A stretch of 35,620 nucleotides of DNA from an uncultured beta proteobacterium (GCA_903903735.1 CAIUZV010000209.1:1-35620), one strand, 5' to 3'. Positions 7,991-16,573 are shown, counted from the first letter of the stretch. Numbers and translations: made by a program. The notes: generated by a model not told the origin, from the sequence alone.

Positions 7991-9078
7991 TGGAAATGAT
8001 GGGCCTTCCGATATCAATTTCCATGCTGGCGGGGCACGTGGCCACGTCGGCGATCCTCAGCCTACTCGTGTGCCTAACTGCGCCCTACATTGGCAGGGCG
8101 CTCGGCCTCATAGACGACCCAAAGGCCAAGGCGCACAGTCTTCACGAAAGAAAGACGCCGCTGGTGGGTGGGATTGCGGTACTGCTCCCGTGGGGCATAT
8201 TGACGGGCACTGACGCAATTTTGGTGGAGTTTTTAAGCCAGCCAAGCGACGCGTCGCATCGCAACGGCTGGCTTGCCGTATTCATTCTCGCCATTGGCCT
8301 TGTGGGCGCCCTCGATGATCGGTTCCACCTAACGGCGCGCCTGCGGCTCGCGGTGATGGGGCCGATGTTTATGCTGTTCGTTTTTCTCAACCCAGCGTTC
8401 GGCATCGACACTCTCTCGTCACCCGCCTTCGGGATTTCAGTGGCGCTAGGGTTTTTTGCCCTCCCCTTCACTGCGCTGTGCCTCCTTGCGTTCACCAATG
8501 CCGTCAATATGACGGACGGGCGTAATGGACTGGTGATTGGGCTCAGCCTCATTTGGTGCCTCACTTTGAGTTTTTACGTCCCCGCCGACTTCAGAGTAAT
8601 GCTGTACGCAGTCATGGCCAGTTTGCTGGTGACCGGATTTTACAATGTGCGGGGGAGACTGTTTTTAGGGGACAATGGCACCTACGGGCTCGCGGCATTG
8701 GTGGGCCTGACGGGTCTCTACGCGCACGGCCTCTCGCCGGAGGCGGGCGGGACATCCTCGACCCAATTGGCCGCGATATTCGCGATACCTGGCCTCGACA
8801 TGTTCCGCCTCATTATGGAGCGCGCCTCGCGCGGCGCCTCGCCGATGGCGGGTGACCACGACCACCTCCACCACAGATTGGAGCGCCATATAGGCTGGCG
8901 GCTCGGCCTGCCGGTGTATCTGGCACTCGCCGGCACACCCATATTAATTGCCTGCAGCGCGCCAGATATGGGCACGCCTGGGCTGATTTCAGCAATTGCC
9001 TTATACAGCGCGGCGTGGGCTGTGACACGCCGGCACCGCCAGCGGTCAGATTTAAGCGGGAGGAGCCAGCCACGCTAA
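7990..9078 (+). CDS. WecA/MraY-like polyprenyl-phosphate sugar-1-phosphate transferase
   Basis: Integral membrane enzyme expected to move a sugar-1-phosphate from a UDP-sugar to undecaprenyl phosphate, the first step of repeat-unit assembly. About ten membrane helices alternate with the conserved cytoplasmic loops: ALDDRFHL (Asp pair, near residue 108), NAVNMTDGRNGL (about 170-181), LFLGDNGTYG (about 222), and the His-rich GDHDHLHHRL (about 295), which is typical of the WecA branch. ATG 7990 overlaps the NusG-like stop by one base; GTG 7987 is in frame. The sugar is probably an N-acetylhexosamine by family precedent, but it cannot be read from the sequence. Confidence 0.88.
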   Translation: MEMMGLPISISMLAGHVATSAILSLLVCLTAPYIGRALGLIDDPKAKAHSLHERKTPLVGGIAVLLPWGILTGTDAILVEFLSQPSDASHRNGWLAVFILAIGLVGALDDRFHLTARLRLAVMGPMFMLFVFLNPAFGIDTLSSPAFGISVALGFFALPFTALCLLAFTNAVNMTDGRNGLVIGLSLIWCLTLSFYVPADFRVMLYAVMASLLVTGFYNVRGRLFLGDNGTYGLAALVGLTGLYAHGLSPEAGGTSSTQLAAIFAIPGLDMFRLIMERASRGASPMAGDHDHLHHRLERHIGWRLGLPVYLALAGTPILIACSAPDMGTPGLISAIALYSAAWAVTRRHRQRSDLSGRSQPR

Positions 9079-9180
9079 GGCGTGCCGGGTGGAGGGCGAA
9101 CGGAATAAATTTCTGTAAAAATGCCGTTATTTATAGGCTTGTCGGTTACTTCTGGCCATGCTTTGGGCTATGGATTAAGG

Positions 9181-9234
9181 CATCGCTTGTTCGGCAGGCG
9201 ATGAAGCGCTTTCGCGGCGGGCTTTCACCCGCCG
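9181..9234 (+). other. Leader hairpins ahead of the export lipoprotein gene
   Basis: Two inverted repeats lie in the 222-base gap 9079-9300. CATCGC (9181-9186) pairs with GCGATG (9198-9203), and CGGCGGG (9215-9221) pairs with CCCGCCG (9228-9234) over a six-base loop. Neither is followed by a T-run, so they are not classic terminators. They could be RNA structures at which transcription pauses or antitermination acts. No gene is seen in the gap. Confidence 0.35.
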
Positions 9235-9300
9235 TGCGGTAGCTATTGTGAATATGGCCGCGCCGTAAAAATTTTAATGCCCAAGGGACCTGACACCGCG

Positions 9301-10038
9301 ATGACTTTGAAATCTCTCACCCGCTTGCCGTTCATTGTCGCGGGCTCACTTCTGCTGAGCGCCTGCGCGACTTCGACAGTCGTGGGCGGCGACCCAGGCC
9401 TCACTGTCTTGCCCACCCGCGAATTGCCGCCCCCCCAAGCCAGCGACTATTTGTCCGGCACCCGACCCTATTTGGTGGGTCCGCTCGATCGCCTCGTCGT
9501 CGACGTCTTCAACGTGACCGGCCTCACCGACCGCGAAATTCAGGTCGACGCCGCGGGCAAGATGTCGTTCCCGCTCGCGGGCGTGCTTGACGTCGCGGGC
9601 CGCTCGCCAAGCGAAGTGGAGAGCCTCATTGCCGAGCGCCTGCGCGCGACCTACATCAAAAACCCCCAGGTTACGGTAAACATCAAGGAGGCCGTGAGCC
9701 AGATCGTCACGGTCGAGGGGCAGGTCAAGAAGCCTGGCCTGTATCCCGTGGTCGGGCGGATGACGCTGCTGCAGGTGATGGCCGTCGCGGAGGGGCCCGG
9801 GGACTTTGCCAATCTCGAGAATGTCATTGTCTACCGCAAGGTAAACGGCCAGCGCTTCGCGGCCATACACGACATCGACAGCATAAGGCAGGGCGCCTAC
9901 GCCGACCCCGAGATCTACCCCAATGACCTCGTCATGGTCGGCGACAATGAGGCGAAGCGCCTCACCAAGGACCTACTGACGACCTTCTCCCTCTTGAGCG
10001 GGCCACTGGTCATCTCCCTCGACCGGCTCGTGAAGTAA
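9301..10038 (+). CDS. Wza-like polysaccharide export outer-membrane lipoprotein
   Basis: Forms, by family precedent, the outer-membrane channel of the Wza/Wzc export complex. From ATG 9301 the protein has a 21-residue lipoprotein signal ending in the lipobox LLSAC, with Cys22 as the lipid site. The Poly_export domain follows (PYLVGPLDRLVVDVFNVTGL, then AGKMSFPLAGVLDVAGRSPS, and NPQVTVNIKEAVSQ), then one SLBB-type segment (VTVEGQVKKPGLYPVVGRMT). At about 245 residues it is shorter than E. coli Wza (379), as in many alphaproteobacterial homologues with one SLBB repeat. ATG 9277 is an in-frame alternative that adds eight polar residues before the signal. The next gene begins six bases after its stop. 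Confidence 0.88.
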   Translation: MTLKSLTRLPFIVAGSLLLSACATSTVVGGDPGLTVLPTRELPPPQASDYLSGTRPYLVGPLDRLVVDVFNVTGLTDREIQVDAAGKMSFPLAGVLDVAGRSPSEVESLIAERLRATYIKNPQVTVNIKEAVSQIVTVEGQVKKPGLYPVVGRMTLLQVMAVAEGPGDFANLENVIVYRKVNGQRFAAIHDIDSIRQGAYADPEIYPNDLVMVGDNEAKRLTKDLLTTFSLLSGPLVISLDRLVK

Positions 10039-10043
10039 ATAAA

Positions 10044-12302
10044 ATGAGTACACACATGAACACACGCGACAATCTGGACAACACGCCCGCCGATACCCGC
10101 GCGCCAATCTCCCAGCAGGAGACCCGCCTCCTGCTCGCGCAGGGCGACGACGACCGCCTGCTGCCGCCCGAGATACTGCAATACTGGCAGGTCGTCCTGC
10201 GCTGGCGCTGGGTCATTGCCGGCATCATCGCCGCCAGCCTCGCCATCGGATTGGTCGTGACGCTGCTGATGGCGCCGCTTTATACGGCGCGCTCGCAAAT
10301 TGAGATTTCGCGCGAACAGAAGAACGTCACCAACGTCGAGGGCATCGACCGCGCGTCTGAAGCCCGCGACATGGAGTTTTACGACACGCAATACACACTC
10401 CTCGAGGCAGAATCTTTGGCCGAGCGGGTCGGGACCGCACTCAAGCTGGACGCGCAGGAGGCATTCTTTGAGGCGCACGGCGTAGACGGCGCCGAGCGCC
10501 CCGAGGCCCGCAAGCGCCAGGTCATGAGCCTCCTGCTGAAGAACGTCACCATTGAGCCGGTTAAAAAATCAAAACTCGTCAACGTCAAATACACCAGCCG
10601 CTCGCCCGAGCTGTCGTCACGCATTGCCGACGCGTGGGTGCGCGAGTTTATCGGCGCCAGCATGGACCGCCAATTCTCGTCCAATGCCGACGCGCGGCGC
10701 TTCCTAGAGGCGCGGCTAAGTGAGCTGCGCCGCAAGCTCGAGGTGTCCGAACGCGAGATGGTCACCTACGCCAGCGAGAAGGGCATTGTCGAGCTCAGCA
10801 CAACGCGTGACGCCGAGGGCAAGACGCAGGCGCAGCAGACCCTCGCCTCGGCCGACCTCGAGGGCGTCAATGCCGCCCTGATTGCCGCCCGCACGGACCG
10901 GGTTGCCGCGCAGAGTAAGACAAACTCAGGCGCGGCAGAAACTTCGGCCGAGGCCCTGGCCAACAGCACAATCTCCGGCTTCCGCCAGCGCCGCGGCGAG
11001 CTCGCCGCCGACTACGCGCGCCTGCTCGCGCAATTTGAGCCGCAATACCCCGAGGCCGTCGCCATCAAGCAGCAAATTGACGCGCTGGACGCGTCCATAT
11101 CGCGCGAGGCCGCGCGCGTCGGCGCCAGCCGCCGACAGGGATACGCCGAGGCGCGCGCCCGCGAGCAGGCGCTGGAGACCCAAGTCGGTGACCTGAAGTC
11201 GCAGCTCGACCGCCAGCAGCGCGACAGTATTCAATATCAGGTCCTCGTGCGCGACGCCGACACCAACCGGCAGCTCTATGACGCCCTGCTGCAGCGCTAC
11301 AAGGAAATCGGCATCGCCGGCGCCATTGGCACGAGCAATATCTCGGTCGTCGACAAGGCAAAAATTCCGAACACGCCCTCTGCGCCAAGCATTCCGCTCA
11401 ATCTCGCGGTCGCGCTTCTGGTCGGCATGGGCGCCTCGCTTCTGGCCCTATTCGCCCTCGAGCAGATGAACCAGGGCATCCACGCCCCCGAGGACGTGCC
11501 CAACCTGCTCGGCCACCCGCTTCTCGGCAACGTGCCGCTGACGAGCGAGGACCCGCAAGAGGCGCTGCAAGATCCCAAGTCCTATCTGTCGGAGGCCTAC
11601 TTCTCCATCCGCTCGGCTTTGGCCTTTGCGACCACGCACGGCGTCCCACACTCATTGGGTCTGACGAGTACGAAGCCGAGCGAGGGCAAGTCCACCTCGG
11701 CCCTCGCACTGGCGCAAATCATTGCCCGCACCGGAAAGAGTGTCCTGCTGGTCGACGCCGACCTGCGCTCGCCGTCGGTGCACAGCATGTTCGGGCTCAA
11801 GAACGTGCAAGGCTTCAGCAACATGCTGACCGGATCCGACGACGTAGGCGGCCTCGCCCTCGAGACAGACTTGGCCGGCCTGAGCATCATGACCACGGGC
11901 CCCAAGCCGCCCAACCCCTCCGAACTCTTGAGCAGTGACCGCCTCGGCCAAGTGCTGCGGCTGCTCGAGGCCCGCTACGACCACGTCATCGTCGACTGCC
12001 CGCCCGTGCTGGGCCTCTCCGACGCGCCCCTACTGAGCCAAGCCGTCGAGGGCCTCGTCTATGTGGTCGAGCCCGAGGGCGCGCCCGTGCGCGGCATTCG
12101 CTCCTCGATTGACCGCGTGACGATGCTTGGCGGCAACATTTTGGGCGTCATTGTGACGAAAATCGACCCAAGCAAGAATAGCTACGGCTACGGCTACGGC
12201 TACGGCTACGGCTACGGCTACGGCTACGGCGCCTACGGCTACGGCAGCGAGGACGACGCGCAAGGTGCGGATGCGCCGGCACCGAGCGGTCGACGGGCCT
12301 GA
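10044..12302 (+). CDS. Wzc-like chain-length determinant and bacterial tyrosine autokinase
   Basis: Inner-membrane co-polymerase/kinase that controls polymerisation and drives export with the Wza-like protein. Order: Wzz domain with first helix at about residues 55-75, a long coiled-coil periplasmic region (about 180-440), the second helix at about 455-475, then the cytoplasmic kinase. The kinase has Walker A STKPSEGKST (about 541-550), Walker A' LLVDADLRSP (about 568) and Walker B VIVDCPP (about 648). The C terminus carries ten tyrosines in a Tyr-Gly run (residues 714-734), the usual site of autophosphorylation. All parts sit on one chain of 752 residues, unlike split systems. A partner tyrosine phosphatase (Wzb) is not seen in the window. 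Confidence 0.93.
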   Translation: MSTHMNTRDNLDNTPADTRAPISQQETRLLLAQGDDDRLLPPEILQYWQVVLRWRWVIAGIIAASLAIGLVVTLLMAPLYTARSQIEISREQKNVTNVEGIDRASEARDMEFYDTQYTLLEAESLAERVGTALKLDAQEAFFEAHGVDGAERPEARKRQVMSLLLKNVTIEPVKKSKLVNVKYTSRSPELSSRIADAWVREFIGASMDRQFSSNADARRFLEARLSELRRKLEVSEREMVTYASEKGIVELSTTRDAEGKTQAQQTLASADLEGVNAALIAARTDRVAAQSKTNSGAAETSAEALANSTISGFRQRRGELAADYARLLAQFEPQYPEAVAIKQQIDALDASISREAARVGASRRQGYAEARAREQALETQVGDLKSQLDRQQRDSIQYQVLVRDADTNRQLYDALLQRYKEIGIAGAIGTSNISVVDKAKIPNTPSAPSIPLNLAVALLVGMGASLLALFALEQMNQGIHAPEDVPNLLGHPLLGNVPLTSEDPQEALQDPKSYLSEAYFSIRSALAFATTHGVPHSLGLTSTKPSEGKSTSALALAQIIARTGKSVLLVDADLRSPSVHSMFGLKNVQGFSNMLTGSDDVGGLALETDLAGLSIMTTGPKPPNPSELLSSDRLGQVLRLLEARYDHVIVDCPPVLGLSDAPLLSQAVEGLVYVVEPEGAPVRGIRSSIDRVTMLGGNILGVIVTKIDPSKNSYGYGYGYGYGYGYGYGAYGYGSEDDAQGADAPAPSGRRA
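12183..12245 (+). repeat. Hexanucleotide tandem repeat coding the Tyr-Gly kinase tail
   Basis: Eight exact copies of TACGGC (12183-12230) are followed by one GCC codon and two more copies (12234-12245). Each unit encodes Tyr-Gly. Because the unit is six bases, copy-number change by slippage would keep the frame and alter only the number of phosphorylatable tyrosines. Confidence 0.95.
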
Positions 12303-12314
12303 AGTGCCCGGCTT

Positions 12315-12331
12315 GCGTTATCGGCAGTTTG
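12315..12331 (+). repeat. 17-bp intergenic motif, copy 2
   Basis: An exact copy of GCGTTATCGGCAGTTTG stands 12 bases after the Wzc-like stop in the 115-base gap before the ABC flippase. It is followed by a near-palindrome CGTGATGTCACG at 12337-12348. The gap is also the point where codon use starts to change from GC-rich to more AT-rich. Confidence 0.7.
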
Positions 12332-12417
12332 GGGGGCGTGATGTCACGATCGGGTGCTTTACGCTAAAAGGCACTCCCGAGTTTAAGGCCGCAGCCCCTT
12401 TCAAAGACGCCATCTAA

Positions 12418-14253
12418 ATGACATCTAATCAAACTCCCAAATCGGCGGCTTATCGCCTGCCCCTTGCCGAGCCATTGCAATCTTTGTCGTTTTTAGGGGC
12501 GCTGAAAATATTGTTCGCGAAGCTGCCGGCGGCGCGGCGGCGAGCGGCTGGGCCGCTTATCGCATTGATGCTTCTCGGCGCCTGCGCGGAGTTGGTCTCG
12601 CTGGGTGCCTTATTGCCGTTTCTTTCTATAATAGTTGCACCTGAGGAATCATATGTGCTGGATCTGGTGAGGCCATATTTGAGTTTCATTGGCATACGAA
12701 CGTCACAGCACGAAGTGTACGCGTTAGCGGGCGTTTTTGCAGCATTGGTGCTTAGTGCGAGTATCATGCGTCTAATGCTGTTGCGATCTAGTCAGGGCTT
12801 CGTTTTCGGCGTGGCTTATGAAATAGGGGTCGGCATTTACTCCGGCTCTCTGGCGCAGCCTTATTCTTACCACACGCAGCACAATACCAGTGAGACTATC
12901 TCGTCGATTAATAAGGCGGAACTAGTTACCAATTTGGTACTGATGCCGCTAATGATGGCAATAGTCGCAATGATTATTGCGACGTTTATTATCGTAGGCT
13001 TGGTTGTCGTTAATCCGATTTTAGCACTGGTATCGGGGGGCGGGTTCATTGCGATTTATGTTGTTATCGGACTTCTTTCGAGGAACAGGCTCACATCTAA
13101 CGGCGTGATCATTGCAAAGTCTCAGCAAAAACGCGTTCTCGCCATGCAGGAAGGGCTAGGTGGCATAAGAGATGTGCTAATTGACGGCACCCAGCCAGTA
13201 TTTGTGGGCACATTTGCAACTGCGGAAGCCGGGCTGCGCGACGCTCGTTCGCGCAACGCGCTTTATGCTAATGCGCCACGCTTCTTAGTGGAGGGCTTAG
13301 GAATAATCTTAATCGTGTTGGTGGCGGTGAGCATAGCGGGCCGTTCAGGCGGTTTCATTAATGCCATACCGGCCCTTGGCGCGCTTGCATTTGGCGCTCA
13401 AAAACTGTTGCCCCTAATACAACAAGCTTTTCAAGGCTGGGCTCAAGCAATCGGCGGCAAGCAGGTACTATTTGATGTTATCGAGTTATTGAACAGGCCG
13501 TCGCCGATCCCTGCCGATAAAACTGAGCCGCTTTCATTTGGCAAATCCATTGTGCTTTCCAACATTGAGCACAAATATACTCGCAATTCACATCCCACTC
13601 TGTCGGGTGTAAATATTGAAATCCTTAAAGGTGCGCGCGTCGGCATCGTAGGCAGAACGGGAAGTGGTAAATCTACCCTCGTTGATCTAATTATTGGGCT
13701 CTTGGAACCGACTGTTGGGGAGGTGCGTGTTGACGGGACCGCTGTATCAGATCGCAATAGGCAAGCCTGGCAGAAAAATATAGCGCACGTACCGCAAGCG
13801 ATTTTCTTAGCAGACACCAGCGTTGCGGAAAACATTGCCTTTGGAGTTGAAAGCTCAGCCATCGACATGGCGCGCGTCCGCGATGCCGCTGAGCAGGCCG
13901 AGCTAGCAGACGTAATCGCACAGTTACCTCACGGATACGGAACGCGTGTAGGGGAGCGCGGTATTCAGTTGTCCGGTGGCCAAAGACAGCGGCTGGGGAT
14001 TGCTCGCGCGCTCTACAAACAGGCCAGCTTGTTAGTCTTTGACGAAGCAACCAGCGCGCTCGATCATGAAACTGAACGCGGCATTATGGCTGCTATCGAG
14101 CGTTTAGACCGAGAAATAACTATCATAATCATTGCCCATCGGGTGTCGACCCTGAAAAATGTTGACTTTGTTTTGACGCTACGGGGGGGGGGAGTCGAAG
14201 CTTCAGATTTAAGTCTGCCGGGTAATGAAAAAAAACAATATGTCAGATCCTAG
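12418..14253 (+). CDS. PglK/MsbA-like ABC transporter, probable lipid-linked glycan flippase
   Basis: A half-size ABC exporter, 611 residues, with the membrane domain first (six helices within about residues 45-330) and the ATPase after. Motifs: Walker A GRTGSGKST (about 411-419), signature LSGGQRQRLGIARAL (about 517), Walker B LLVFDEATSALD (about 537) and the H-loop IAHR (about 572). The fold order and location in a sugar-transferase cluster fit PglK, which flips lipid-linked oligosaccharides. It would take the place of a Wzx flippase, of which no intact copy is seen. MsbA-type lipid or peptide export is the alternative. A run of ten G lies near the 3' end. The GC content is lower than in the upstream genes. 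Confidence 0.85.
   Translation: MTSNQTPKSAAYRLPLAEPLQSLSFLGALKILFAKLPAARRRAAGPLIALMLLGACAELVSLGALLPFLSIIVAPEESYVLDLVRPYLSFIGIRTSQHEVYALAGVFAALVLSASIMRLMLLRSSQGFVFGVAYEIGVGIYSGSLAQPYSYHTQHNTSETISSINKAELVTNLVLMPLMMAIVAMIIATFIIVGLVVVNPILALVSGGGFIAIYVVIGLLSRNRLTSNGVIIAKSQQKRVLAMQEGLGGIRDVLIDGTQPVFVGTFATAEAGLRDARSRNALYANAPRFLVEGLGIILIVLVAVSIAGRSGGFINAIPALGALAFGAQKLLPLIQQAFQGWAQAIGGKQVLFDVIELLNRPSPIPADKTEPLSFGKSIVLSNIEHKYTRNSHPTLSGVNIEILKGARVGIVGRTGSGKSTLVDLIIGLLEPTVGEVRVDGTAVSDRNRQAWQKNIAHVPQAIFLADTSVAENIAFGVESSAIDMARVRDAAEQAELADVIAQLPHGYGTRVGERGIQLSGGQRQRLGIARALYKQASLLVFDEATSALDHETERGIMAAIERLDREITIIIIAHRVSTLKNVDFVLTLRGGGVEASDLSLPGNEKKQYVRS
14183..14192 (+). repeat. Ten-G homopolymer inside the ABC flippase gene
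   Basis: A run of ten G encodes the Arg-Gly-Gly-Gly stretch about 20 codons before the stop of the ABC transporter gene. Gain or loss of one base would move reading into frames that stop within about ten to fifteen codons. It would replace only the last residues, after all ATPase motifs. Confidence 0.85.
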
Positions 14254-14377
14254 GGTGCCACTTTGCTTAGTTACCGGCTCAGAAGGTTATTGTACGCGCC
14301 CTGTTTCGTCTCAAGTATTCGAAGGTTTAAGACTGCGCGGGTGGAAAACCGTTGCCGCTATCATCTGTATGTATTGA
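14225..14377 (+). pseudogene. Possible 5' remnant of a lost sugar gene (50 codons)
   Basis: A short frame overlaps the end of the ABC flippase in another frame: ATG 14225, a second ATG at 14240, stop at 14375. The predicted peptide includes PLCLVTGSEGYCTRPVSSQV and then FEGLRLRGWKTVAAI. This looks like the first beta-alpha unit of a Rossmann-type protein such as a glycosyltransferase that then breaks off. It fills the 133 bases between the flippase and the GT25 gene. It may be a cut-off gene start left by cassette exchange, or chance. Confidence 0.3.
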
Positions 14378-14386
14378 GATAATAAT

Positions 14387-15181
14387 ATGATCAAATTCTG
14401 CGTTATTTCGAATGCGAATGAAGACGATTTCAAGAGGCTAGCAATTTGCCGCTTTCTTATCGAGATCGGCGAAAACCCAGTTCAAACCAAGGCAACTATG
14501 TGGGAAGACATCCCTTTAGACGAGTTTTTTGTTCAAAATTGTAGATCATTTAATCGAAGGGGTTATCAATTGGCCCCAGCAGAGATGGGTTGCACTTTAA
14601 GTCATCAGGCATCGCTACGAGGGCTCATGGACTCAGATTTTGAAGCCACAATGATTTTCGAAGACGATGCTATCCCGACATTGAAGCTATCCGAATTTAT
14701 AGAGAACTGCCGAGAAGGTTCTTTCAAAGACAGGTTTGTTCACTTGGGGGGGCTAGATGGACTAGAATATAGTGAAAATGTCTACATCCGGCCCAATGGC
14801 TCGGGATTTTTCGCTGCTGACTGCTTTTCGCGGAAATATTTAGCTAGGTCCTGCGGTTACCTTGTCGGCAAAGACGTCGCTGACAAACTGCTCAAAGCCA
14901 TGGATTTTGCACTGTTTACGGCTGACGATTATCGAGTGATCGGTCATGAAATTATGCCGGCCGCAATCGAGCTTTATCCATGTGTGAGGCATCCTGTAGA
15001 TTTACAGAGCTCCCTTATTGAAAAACATAGAGAAATCGCAAAACAATTCGAAAAACCATATCTGCTCCGGTTAAGGGGAGAGGTTTTTGTGCGAGTGAAA
15101 TATAGGATGGAAACAATCATAGAGAAGCTCAGCCGCAGGCTTTTCGGCTATAAGAAAATTCGATATGATGTCATGTTTTGA
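14387..15181 (+). CDS. Glycosyltransferase family 25 (LPS-type galactosyl/glucosyltransferase)
   Basis: Cytoplasmic or membrane-associated sugar transferase that would add one residue to the lipid-linked repeat unit. GT25 landmarks are AEMGCTLSHQASLRGL (about residues 65-80), the metal-binding IFEDDA (about 91-96), CGYLVGKDVADKLL (about 160) and a later DDYRVIGHE Asp pair (about 183). Length (264 residues) is normal for the family, which includes LgtB/LgtE-type beta-galactosyltransferases; the exact donor and linkage cannot be told. The coding DNA is clearly more AT-rich than the export genes, which supports transfer from elsewhere. It is followed by an unusual gap with no intact gene. Confidence 0.85.
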   Translation: MIKFCVISNANEDDFKRLAICRFLIEIGENPVQTKATMWEDIPLDEFFVQNCRSFNRRGYQLAPAEMGCTLSHQASLRGLMDSDFEATMIFEDDAIPTLKLSEFIENCREGSFKDRFVHLGGLDGLEYSENVYIRPNGSGFFAADCFSRKYLARSCGYLVGKDVADKLLKAMDFALFTADDYRVIGHEIMPAAIELYPCVRHPVDLQSSLIEKHREIAKQFEKPYLLRLRGEVFVRVKYRMETIIEKLSRRLFGYKKIRYDVMF

Positions 15182-15479
15182 ATTAAGCTTTTGGCTAACT
15201 TTACCCATCCTCTAGTCTCCAAACGGATCGGCCTCGGACAACAAAAAGACATCTCAGAAATCTTTAGAGCCAAAGTAACAAAAAATAGGTTGGGCGTAGC
15301 GTCTAGGATGCTTGTCGACAGAGGAGACGTATTTGTCTTCCGCGCTATATTTTCTCCTGCCGCGGCCGCCATGTGCCGAACAGCGCGCGCGACTGGCAAC
15401 GCTGCGGTATCCGCAATGTAGCCGCTCACTTCATTGACGTCCAACGGCGGAGGTGTGGGCACGAGCCAGAAGCGCCGTC
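15182..15479. other. Gap of about 300 bases without a convincing gene; probable decayed DNA
   Basis: Open frames exist on both strands here (15191-15421 plus, 15148-15462 minus), but neither translation resembles a family I know. The minus-strand one overlaps the GT25 gene. The plus-strand text HPLVSKRIGLGQQKDISEIF has some flavour of the middle of a membrane-flippase protein. With the small membrane frame downstream, it may be the remains of a wzx gene. This is a guess. Confidence 0.3.
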
Positions 15480-15707
15480 ATGTTGCGCTTGATCATCAGC
15501 ATTTTTGCATTGGTAGGTACGTTCCTATCGACCAATGTTGTAGTTGTGGCAGGCATCGTGGCTTCTATGGGCTTTTTTGTTTCATTGATCGCAGCAGAAA
15601 ACATGTTTGGTATCTATGCGATTACGGTTCCGTTCACCGTTTATGATTCAATATCTGCGTATTACATTCGGAGATCGTTCATGCAAATTACAATGGCGCG
15701 CGCGTGA
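15480..15707 (+). pseudogene. Small two-helix membrane protein, possibly the 3' end of a lost flippase gene
   Basis: A 75-residue frame (ATG 15480; GTG 15453 also in frame). It has two hydrophobic helices: IISIFALVGTFLSTNVVVV, then IVASMGFFVSLIAAE. The tail is polar and Arg-containing (SISAYYIRRSFMQ). Its stop overlaps the GTG start of the fucosyltransferase gene by four bases, as if it once ended a full-length upstream gene of the same operon. The size fits the last two or three helices of a Wzx-type flippase, but sequence similarity is not obvious. It could instead be a genuine small membrane protein. Confidence 0.35.
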
Positions 15708-16573
15708 CGAAAATAATATCTAGTCTTAGTGGGGGGTTCGGCAATCAGATGTTCTGTATTGCTAACGCCATCGCACTGGCAGATAAGCTCGGCTGCGCGA
15801 AGGTAGTGTTGGACGGATCCTTCTATCGGTCAAGACATAACACTCTTGCAGACGGCAATTCGCGATCATTAAACTGGGATCATGCGCCTAAGATAACGAT
15901 GGCGATTGACAGTTGCACTAAAGGCGATCGATTTCTTGCAAAAACTGCTTATTCGGCGGCAGCGCGAAATGCTGCTTCAACATTTTTGGGCACTGAATAT
16001 GCTACCGACTATCTGTCTCTAGAGCGTCTCGCTAATTCGGGGTTTAAAGCACGTACAATTGTGACAACCAACATAATACCGTCTGCCAAGTTTTTGTCCG
16101 GAAATGAGGAGTGCCTGCGAGAACTTTTTTGGCCAAAAAACCTGAACGTGCCAGATCAGTGCTCGGCGTTCCTTAGTGCATTGCCGCGTCCTATACTCGG
16201 AGTTCACTTGCGCCGCGGCGATTACAGCTTTGTTGAATCAGGTTTTGACGTCATTCCTGTAGAGCGAGTAAATTCTAAAATTGCGGTTCAGCGTCAATAC
16301 AAAACAGTTGTTGTTGTATCGGACTCACCGTTTTCTTTCGAGGACATCAAGCATTGCAACGTGGTCCCGTCACCTTTCTCCCAACAAGCTTGGGCTGATC
16401 AGTATCTTTTGGGAGCGTGCGACGGAGTGTTAATTGCCAATAGTACGTTTAGCTGGTGGCCTGCGTTTCTGCTCACCCATCCTAAGGCGGGCAAAGTTTT
16501 CTTTCCTATGGAATGGTCGCACCCGGAGCATTGTCATGCTTCCTTACCGTTAACTCAGTGGGAGGCCTATTAG
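15704..16573 (+). CDS. Glycosyltransferase family 11, alpha-1,2-fucosyltransferase-like
   Basis: Predicted to transfer L-fucose from GDP-fucose, usually to a galactose 2-position. The three GT11 motifs are plain: LSGGFGNQMFCIANAIALA (residues 8-26), the donor-binding GVHLRRGDYSF (about 165-175), and LIANSTFSWWPAFLL (about 242-256) with the conserved Asn-Ser-x-Phe-Ser-Trp-Trp. Length 289 matches bacterial members such as FutC/WbsJ. The start is GTG 15704, inside an overlap with the preceding small frame. Its donor is supplied by gmd, fcl and manC about 5 kb downstream in the same locus, which strengthens the assignment. The exact linkage remains an inference. Confidence 0.9.
   Translation: MTKIISSLSGGFGNQMFCIANAIALADKLGCAKVVLDGSFYRSRHNTLADGNSRSLNWDHAPKITMAIDSCTKGDRFLAKTAYSAAARNAASTFLGTEYATDYLSLERLANSGFKARTIVTTNIIPSAKFLSGNEECLRELFWPKNLNVPDQCSAFLSALPRPILGVHLRRGDYSFVESGFDVIPVERVNSKIAVQRQYKTVVVVSDSPFSFEDIKHCNVVPSPFSQQAWADQYLLGACDGVLIANSTFSWWPAFLLTHPKAGKVFFPMEWSHPEHCHASLPLTQWEAY

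Noticed and set aside
9915-10478. Minus-strand frame of 187 codons under the Wza/Wzc junction
   Set aside because: It lies opposite well-supported export genes and has no recognisable motifs.
15148-15462. Minus-strand frame of 104 codons in the gap after GT25
   Set aside because: It overlaps the GT25 3' end, is against the operon direction and has no recognised domain, though the gap itself remains unexplained.
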